Source: Candidatus Nomurabacteria bacterium (GTDB taxonomy: Bacteria; Patescibacteriota; Saccharimonadia; Saccharimonadales; Saccharimonadaceae). Taken from it: a stretch of 26,165 nt of DNA. Shown here one piece after another: positions 21,563 to 26,165 of this stretch (position 1 is its first letter; every line of letters starts with the position of its first letter). The stretch lies in the NCBI GenBank assembly GCA_031264785.1, contig JAISDN010000012.1:1-26165 (forward strand), written 5' to 3'. A model generated the notes under the pieces. That model saw only the letters and a program-made list of their open reading frames with translations. It had not been told where the DNA came from and searched no databases. Both the position numbers and the translations under genes were made by a program.

Positions 21563-21595
21563 GGGGCGCATATTAACTCCCAGTTAGTGCGCCCC
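21563..21595. terminator. GC-rich hairpin just after the pilin-domain gene
   Basis: GGGGCGCA (21563-21570) pairs perfectly with TGCGCCCC (21588-21595) around an 17-nt loop, 27 bases after the gene end on the minus strand. No T-run follows directly, so it may protect the mRNA end or act with the next hairpin. Confidence 0.6.
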
Positions 21596-21621
21596 ATTCG
21601 TCTTTGTCCGCTTGGCAACTC

Positions 21622-23388
21622 CTAAAAGCCGCCAAAGTCATCCGGACGAACCGGCACGTCCGCATAGTCCGTGCTGGTAAATTCCGCCCCTGAAGGGGCG
21701 ATCGATCTAGCGGTAGCTGTCACCCTGACATTGCCAGGGCCTCCATCCGACCATAACGTCGCGACCCAGGCCTTCGTTCCTTCCGGAACAGGTGAGCCAT
21801 CCCAAAGCTCTTCCGTCGGGATGAGACCGCTTATGTGGGCGGCCACTCCCTCAACAGTGATGTCACTCAACTTAAGCGTAGGTACGCCGCCGTTGGTGTA
21901 CGTCACTTCGAAATTGATTGGTATGCTCATTCCTCGAAAAAGGTGAGCAGGAGACGCAACGACCGTTAGGTTTGGCGGAATTTCTGGCGGCGGCGTCGGA
22001 TCGCACCAACTATTAAAGAAGGTGTGATCGCCGTTTGTCCAAGTTACGGACTGGCGTTTTAGCGCCGTCACGCCATCGGGTACGACCACCACAGTTGCGG
22101 TGATCGTTTTAAGGCCGTAGGTCCACCCTGACAGGTGACCGTTGACCTCATTTATGCTGTAAGTATACGTCCCAGCCCCGTTCACAGTGATACCGTTGAA
22201 CGAAATCGTTCCGTCAGCGGCATTTGTGGCGGTCTTGGAAACTCCGCCCGTTCCAGTCAAGTTGTAACTGAACAAGCCAGCGGCTTCCGCCGCAGTCTTG
22301 CCTGATACTTCCTTGTTGGCCACTAAGTCGAATGTCAGTGGCTGAACCGGCGGCGTCGGAGGCGTTGGCGGAACTGGCGGAAGCGGATCGTCAGGGCACA
22401 CAAACTTCCCCTTAATGTAGAGGTTTATCTGTGCCCGCGCTGCCGTCTTCAAGTTGGCGTCAGCTTTGAGGTTCGCCCAAGCTTTCGCCTTAGCTTCAGC
22501 CTCGCCTTTGGCTTTCGCCTCAGCCGCTGAGCTCGCCTTGACAGTCACACTACCACTGGCCGACCCGCTGGCCGACCCGGACACTTTGATGGTCACGTCA
22601 TAATGACCGTGACCACACTTGACGTGAGCGTTGGCGCTCAACGTGATGTCGGCCTTTGCCGTTGAAGTAACGGTATAGCTTTCCTCGACGCCGGCCTCAG
22701 CATCTGCCTTGGCCTTTGTCTTGTAAACTTTCACCTCCGAATATTTCATCGTCGGCATACCATCACTCGGACGCATACGGTTTATGCACGCGACTTTATT
22801 CGGCCAAACTTTGCGGTAAGTTTTATCACCGCATCGCTTCAGCACCGTCCCTTTCGGAACGCGCTTTGATCCGACCTTGTCCTTAATCCAACCGGTTTTG
22901 CCGGTCGAACGGACGGTATAGCCGTTGTCAAGCTTGCCCTTGAAAAGCATCACGAATTTGATGCCCTTCTTGGCCATATACTTATCGTCGGCCTTCTTCC
23001 ATTGACGGTCTAAGGCCATTACTTTGACCTTTTTCTTTCCGACCTTTATAGTGTAAATTTTCTTGGCCAGACCGCCTTTCTTACCGAATTTGTCTTTCTT
23101 GGCCTTTTTAAGGGCTTTCGCGAAAGCTTTTTTTTCGGTTTTAGTGGCACGTAGGCTCTTCGACTTCTCGTAGTCGGATTGCCATACAACAGCGACCTTT
23201 CCACCTTTCGCCGTAGAGCCGGAGCTCGACTTTGCCGTCGTCGAATACGACGGGCTATCGTAGCTATACGACTCGCCGGACAATTCGATGCTGAGATTCT
23301 GCTCAGCTCCGAATGATGTAATCGTCGATCCGAGGATCAGCGACACAACTAAAGATATAACTAATAAAGATTTGACTGCGCTCTTCAT
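21622..23388 (-). CDS. Secreted protein with pilin-type isopeptide (FctA/Spy0128-like) domain
   Basis: The 588-aa product has a signal peptide (SLLVISLVVSLILGSTITSFGAE), then a Lys-rich region (AFAKALKKAKKDKFGKKGG), a Cys-containing middle, an Ala/Ser/Lys stretch (SGSASGSASGSVTVKASSAA, then AKAKGEAEAKAKAWANLKAD), a Pro linker, and at about 365-470 a domain like Streptococcus Spy0128/FctA: FDLVANKEVSGK (bond-forming Lys), GTISFNGITVNGAGTYTYSINEV (catalytic Glu) and HTFFNSW (partner Asn). Such domains form a self-made Lys-Asn bond. A further beta-domain ends at DDFGGF with no LPxTG or membrane tail. I start at 23388, where AGAAAGGAAG precedes the ATG, rather than 23418. Confidence 0.8.
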   Translation of the reverse strand: MKSAVKSLLVISLVVSLILGSTITSFGAEQNLSIELSGESYSYDSPSYSTTAKSSSGSTAKGGKVAVVWQSDYEKSKSLRATKTEKKAFAKALKKAKKDKFGKKGGLAKKIYTIKVGKKKVKVMALDRQWKKADDKYMAKKGIKFVMLFKGKLDNGYTVRSTGKTGWIKDKVGSKRVPKGTVLKRCGDKTYRKVWPNKVACINRMRPSDGMPTMKYSEVKVYKTKAKADAEAGVEESYTVTSTAKADITLSANAHVKCGHGHYDVTIKVSGSASGSASGSVTVKASSAAEAKAKGEAEAKAKAWANLKADANLKTAARAQINLYIKGKFVCPDDPLPPVPPTPPTPPVQPLTFDLVANKEVSGKTAAEAAGLFSYNLTGTGGVSKTATNAADGTISFNGITVNGAGTYTYSINEVNGHLSGWTYGLKTITATVVVVPDGVTALKRQSVTWTNGDHTFFNSWCDPTPPPEIPPNLTVVASPAHLFRGMSIPINFEVTYTNGGVPTLKLSDITVEGVAAHISGLIPTEELWDGSPVPEGTKAWVATLWSDGGPGNVRVTATARSIAPSGAEFTSTDYADVPVRPDDFGGF

Positions 23389-23606
23389 GACGCACTTCCT
23401 TTCTTCATTGATGCGCAAAAACCTATTTACCCAGGTCGCATCTCATCTGGGTAAGGGGAGAATTTAAGTATATATCTATAAATCGGGGGATGACACCCCG
23501 ATGTCTTTTTTGACAAATTTGGATCATAAAGACCCATATCTATCTGATTCCCAAATTGTTAAGCCTCGTCGTCTGCGTCGAGGCATCCCACCTCTAACAT
23601 TCGATA
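23389..23606 (-). promoter_or_regulatory. Long structured 5' leader of the pilin-domain gene
   Basis: From the promoter start near 23605 to ATG 23388, the leader is about 217 nt and packed with hairpins (plus coordinates): GCCTCG/CGAGGC 23563-23584; AATTTGG/CCAAATT 23516-23557; ATCGGGG/CCCCGAT 23482-23502; TTACCCAG/CTGGGTAA 23427-23454. I do not recognise a known riboswitch. It could be a new cis-regulatory RNA or an mRNA stabiliser. Confidence 0.55.
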
Positions 23607-23611
23607 CAACC

Positions 23612-23640
23612 ATCCTATCACACTTTTCTTAAAAAGTCAA
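23612..23640 (-). promoter_or_regulatory. Full -35/-10 promoter of the pilin-domain gene
   Basis: On the minus strand TTGACT (23635-23640), a 17-base spacer, and TGATAGGAT with the -10 TAGGAT (23612-23617). It is the best two-box promoter in the window. The rest of 23641-23718 has a weak hairpin (CACAA/TTGTG) and no gene. Confidence 0.75.
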
Positions 23641-23718
23641 TACTTTTCATAAGCTTTTTACCCAAAACACAAGCATTTTGTGGGTGCTACCTCTGTTATT
23701 TGCAAAACGCTAAAATCG

Positions 23719-23727
23719 TGTTATTAT
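23719..23727 (+). promoter_or_regulatory. Extended -10 of rluB, leaderless
   Basis: TGTTATTAT ends 7 bases before ATG 23735, without a Shine-Dalgarno. Confidence 0.6.
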
Positions 23728-23734
23728 TGTAAAT

Positions 23735-24553
23735 ATGACACGTTTAAACAAGTTTTTGGCCGAAAAAACCGGAATCAGCCGCCGCGAAGCCGACGATTTA
23801 ATCGCTGCTGGCAGGGTAGAAACCGGTGGTAAAACAGCCATTTTGGGACAAAAAATAGCCGAAAACGCCGCAATCTGCGTCGATGGAAAACCAGTTTCAA
23901 CAGAGGTAAAACACAAAACCATCCTCCTAAACAAACCAATCGGCTATCTGTCCAGCCGCCGCTCGCAAGGTGGCGACCCCACAGTCTACGACCTGCTGCC
24001 AACAGAGTATAAAAAGCTCAAAACCGCCGGCAGACTAGATAAAGACTCCTCTGGACTAATAATCCTGTCCTCTGACGGCGACCTAATCCAAAATCTCACC
24101 CACCCCCGTCACCAAAAAACCAAAATCTACGAAATCGCCCTAAACAAGCCCCTAAAACCCGAACATCAACGGATAATCAGTGGCAGCGGAGTAAACTTAC
24201 CAGACGGAAAAAGCCGACTCAAACTAGCAAAATCCAGTGACCCCGACAGGGCTGTTCGGGTGACACAGAGGAGGGGGACCCCCGAACAATGTTTTCCGTC
24301 TTCGGAAAAATTTTCGGGGGAGGAATCTGTGGCAGGACCCGAACACCCGGAGGACGAGCTGGGTTTTGCGGACGCAACTAAACACTGGCAAATCACAATG
24401 CAAGAAGGCCGAAACCGCCAAATCCGGCGAACTTTCGCGGCGCTCGGTTACACCGTCAAAAAACTCCACCGCACCCACTTAGGGCCATATTCTCTGGGAA
24501 AGCTCAAAACCGGCAAATTTGTAGTTCTGGATTCCGGGTCAAGCCCGGAATGA
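23735..24553 (+). CDS. rluB: RluB/RsuA-family pseudouridine synthase with an inserted repeat peptide
   Basis: This enzyme changes uridine to pseudouridine in rRNA. It has an N-terminal S4 RNA-binding domain (RLNKFLAEKTGISRREADDL), KTILLNKPIGYLSS, the catalytic motif GRLDKDSSGLIILSSDGDL with the essential Asp, and EGRNRQIRRTFAALGY near the end. Residues about 165-213, between SRLKLA and the WQITMQEGRN strand, are foreign to the family and encoded by copy 2 of the 149-bp palindromic element (24223-24371). The enzyme core looks complete. The stop codon TGA lies in a 28-nt palindrome (24527-24554), which also encodes the last residues DSGSSPE. Whether it is RluB or RsuA is not certain. Confidence 0.9.
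   Translation: MTRLNKFLAEKTGISRREADDLIAAGRVETGGKTAILGQKIAENAAICVDGKPVSTEVKHKTILLNKPIGYLSSRRSQGGDPTVYDLLPTEYKKLKTAGRLDKDSSGLIILSSDGDLIQNLTHPRHQKTKIYEIALNKPLKPEHQRIISGSGVNLPDGKSRLKLAKSSDPDRAVRVTQRRGTPEQCFPSSEKFSGEESVAGPEHPEDELGFADATKHWQITMQEGRNRQIRRTFAALGYTVKKLHRTHLGPYSLGKLKTGKFVVLDSGSSPE
24223..24371. repeat. 149-bp palindromic element inside rluB (copy 2)
   Basis: Copy 2 of the element in dus, in the same reading frame. Stems: AAAATCCAG 24229-24237 with CTGGGTTTT 24359-24367; TGTTCGGGT 24253-24261 with ACCCGAACA 24337-24345; CACAGA 24264-24269 with TCTGTG 24326-24331; CCCCCGAA 24279-24286 with TTCGGGGG 24313-24320; TTTTCCG 24292-24298 with CGGAAAA 24303-24309 around TCTT. The third stem differs from copy 1 on both arms but still pairs. 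Confidence 0.93.
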
Positions 24554-24554
24554 C
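24527..24554. repeat. 28-nt palindromic element at the rluB 3' end (inverted)
   Basis: A full copy in reverse orientation (CTGGATTCCGGG ... CCCGGAATGAC). The rluB stop TGA (24551-24553) is part of it. Confidence 0.9.
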
Positions 24555-24600
24555 TGGGGACGGCCGGAATAACAGGAAAAATATTATACCATAAAACCCA

Positions 24601-24627
24601 ATTTTACAAGGTCCGACCTTGTAAAAT
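24601..24627. repeat. Perfect 11-bp stem hairpin
   Basis: ATTTTACAAGG (24601-24611) pairs with CCTTGTAAAAT (24617-24627) around TCCGA. No T-run follows on the plus strand, so it is not a standard terminator. It sits between rluB and the next promoter. Confidence 0.6.
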
Positions 24628-24656
24628 AAAACTCTTTCTATCGGAACTGCGATATG

Positions 24657-24665
24657 TGCTATAAT
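24657..24665 (+). promoter_or_regulatory. Extended -10 of the last gene, leaderless
   Basis: TGCTATAAT ends 7 bases before ATG 24673. No Shine-Dalgarno. Confidence 0.7.
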
Positions 24666-24672
24666 ACTCACT

Positions 24673-26165
24673 ATGAAAGCGCTCAACCATATCGGTCGAC
24701 AATTCTCACTCGAACTGAAACGGTCTTTTCTTGACGCCGAAAAAAAGCAGCAAACCGAGCAAGACAGCGCCAAAATCCACGTTTCCGGCGTCGGCGCCTC
24801 GATTACGCAGGGCTATGAAAAACTGCGCAACGCCTCTGAGCTGTCTGACGAATCGCTGCTGCTGCGCAAAGCCATCGGTCGCTATTTTAAGCGCCTCATC
24901 CTGACCAACGAACCCACCAGCAAAGTCGGTCGGGAACTGATTGACGAGCTGACAATGGCCGGCTATATCCAAAACGACAGCATCGTCACCTCTGTTGCCA
25001 CCAAAATCACCAAAATTGTCAACGATTTTCTGCCGGCCCGCCAAGCCCTATCCAAAACCATCTCTGGCGACCAGCTGAACGCTTGGACTATCAACGTTAT
25101 GGCGGTGCAAATTGAATCGCTGCTGAATGACCATTCCAGAGAGGTGGCGCTGGTTAATCTGGCTTATAATTATTTTCTGGCCTCTATTGACACCGAGAGG
25201 CTATTCGGTCGTAAACCGGTTTCATATGAGGCGATGTTGCTGGCCGCTATCCAAAAAACCCTCTTGAAATCCAACGACGCTTCGGTGCGTTACGACCTGC
25301 TGACCAGATACCAAATCGCGCCGACCGATCTGAAGGCTTATCGCGAATTCAACCACCATATTGACAAAATGTTCGAAAACAAGGATAGCGACGTGCTGAG
25401 CCGCTTTGTCGACCGTCACGAAGCCGAATTTCGGGTGCTGAGCCGCCTGATCGATGAAAATCACCTGCCGGATTCGCTGGAAAACTTCGAAATTTTTCAC
25501 TCCAATTTTCAAACCGCCATCGGCCGCACTTACAAAACCATCAACGCCAATATCAACAGAGGTGTTTGGCGCAGCGTACTGTTTCTGATTATCACCAAAT
25601 TCATTCTGGGCGTGGCCGCCGAAGTGCCATATGACTATCTGGTATCTGGCGCAATCATCTGGCTACCGCTGATAGTCAACCTAATTTTCCCGCCAGTTTA
25701 TATGATTTTACTGCGTTTCACTCTGATAATGCCCGGGCCGGCCAACAGCCGCAACCTCGATATGCAAATCGACCGCGTGCTTTACACCGACGAATTCCAG
25801 CCGATTTTTGGCCAGCGTAAAGCCTCCAAAGGCTACGGCGTCGGTTTCCAAGTGCTCTATACGGTGGTGGTTTTGGGTGTGGCGCTGGGCGTCGGCTATC
25901 TGTTGTGGACCATCGGCTTCGCGTGGCTGCACCTCTTGGTATTTTATATTTTTGTGTCGGCCGCCAGCTTCCTGGCTTTCCGCCTCAGCCGCACCATCAG
26001 CGAAGTTGAAACCATCGAAGCCCGCCAAAGCTTCGTCACCACCCTGCGCGACTTCCTCTATATGCCGTTCGTGGCCATCGGCCAATGGGTCAGCGAAAAA
26101 TACGCCAAAATCAACGTCATCTCCCGCGCCCTCGACATCGCCATCGAACTCCCCCTAAAAGCCAT
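24673..26165 (+). CDS. Large membrane protein of unknown function (3' partial)
   Basis: The frame is open from ATG 24673 (MKALNHIGRQFSLELKRSF) to the window end, 497 codons without a stop. The first 295 residues are soluble, helical and charged. Four or more membrane segments follow: about 300-318 (VLFLIITKFILGVAAEV), 322-350 (GAIIWLPLIVNLIFPPVYMI), 390-412 (VLYTVVVLGVALGVGYLLW) and 416-438 (HLLVFYIFVSAASFLAF), with a soluble loop (NMQIDRVLYTDEFQPIF-like) between the second and third. I do not recognise a named family. The start is supported by a clear leaderless promoter and by third-base bias like the neighbours; the open reading frames on the opposite strand here are shadows. Confidence 0.85.
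   Translation, partial: MKALNHIGRQFSLELKRSFLDAEKKQQTEQDSAKIHVSGVGASITQGYEKLRNASELSDESLLLRKAIGRYFKRLILTNEPTSKVGRELIDELTMAGYIQNDSIVTSVATKITKIVNDFLPARQALSKTISGDQLNAWTINVMAVQIESLLNDHSREVALVNLAYNYFLASIDTERLFGRKPVSYEAMLLAAIQKTLLKSNDASVRYDLLTRYQIAPTDLKAYREFNHHIDKMFENKDSDVLSRFVDRHEAEFRVLSRLIDENHLPDSLENFEIFHSNFQTAIGRTYKTINANINRGVWRSVLFLIITKFILGVAAEVPYDYLVSGAIIWLPLIVNLIFPPVYMILLRFTLIMPGPANSRNLDMQIDRVLYTDEFQPIFGQRKASKGYGVGFQVLYTVVVLGVALGVGYLLWTIGFAWLHLLVFYIFVSAASFLAFRLSRTISEVETIEARQSFVTTLRDFLYMPFVAIGQWVSEKYAKINVISRALDIAIELPLKA

Noticed and set aside
23482..23510. Plus-strand terminator (ATCGGGG/CCCCGAT then GTCTTTTTT)
   Set aside because: No plus-strand transcript leads into this place; the stem is better explained as part of the minus-strand leader.
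23389..23606. A known riboswitch (cyclic di-GMP, cyclic di-AMP or T-box) in the pilin leader
   Set aside because: I could not match the conserved core bases of these classes; only the stems are supported.
3631..24371. The repeat in dus and rluB as a CRISPR or IS element
   Set aside because: There are only two copies in separate genes, with no spacers, no transposase and no target duplication that I can see.

Overview
The window looks like a chromosomal segment of a Patescibacteria/CPR bacterium, most likely Saccharibacteria (TM7)-like. This is an inference from content, not from a marker-gene search. The supporting signs are a small compact genome style with gene overlaps of 1-12 bases; Gram-positive-type surface features (a sortase, an LPETG-anchored protein, a pilin-type isopeptide domain, and two GT4 glycosyltransferases of the glycolipid type); TGA used as a normal stop, which argues against the Gracilibacteria/Absconditabacteria code; and tRNA genes that encode their own CCA.

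Layout. 1-2853 is a helicase-nuclease cut by the window edge. 2854-4785 (+) holds a 50-aa unknown, a tRNA-dihydrouridine synthase, a Cys-rich mini-protein and a glutaredoxin. 4786-7116 (-) holds two GT4 glycosyltransferases. 7141-9694 (+) holds smpB, a DUF4190-like protein, exonuclease III and an NAD(P)HX-dehydratase-like protein. 9707-11592 (-) is a two-gene ABC exporter. 11650-14919 (+) holds a membrane/spermidine-synthase-like fusion, tRNA-Leu(UAA), an HxlR regulator and a sortase. 14908-16317 (-) is a PEGA/beta-propeller membrane protein. 16401-20074 (+) holds a Pro/Arg-rich membrane protein, gltX, a DUF3048 protein and tRNA-Glu(CUC). 20139-23388 (-) holds two secreted surface proteins. 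23735 to the end (+) holds a pseudouridine synthase and a large membrane protein cut by the window edge.

How the genes may work together. The sortase (13843) is the obvious enzyme for the LPETG protein (20139). The pilin-domain protein next to that gene lacks a sorting signal. The two glycosyltransferases could make mono- and then diglycosyl diacylglycerol. Much of the rest is translation and RNA maintenance (smpB, dus, rluB, gltX, two tRNAs).

The most unusual content is a set of palindromic elements living inside genes. A 149-bp element sits in the same reading frame in two unrelated RNA-modification genes, dus and rluB; it folds into nested stems, one of which has changed on both arms while still pairing. 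A 28-nt palindrome occurs seven times; it supplies the stop codon of three genes and is inserted in frame in exonuclease III. A separate 16-nt perfect palindrome, AAACTTTATAAAGTTT, recurs in coding sequence in different reading frames. Promoters are also distinctive: nine genes have a TGnTATAAT-like extended -10 ending 6-9 nt before the start codon, which predicts leaderless or nearly leaderless mRNAs, whereas surface-protein and small genes have Shine-Dalgarno leaders.
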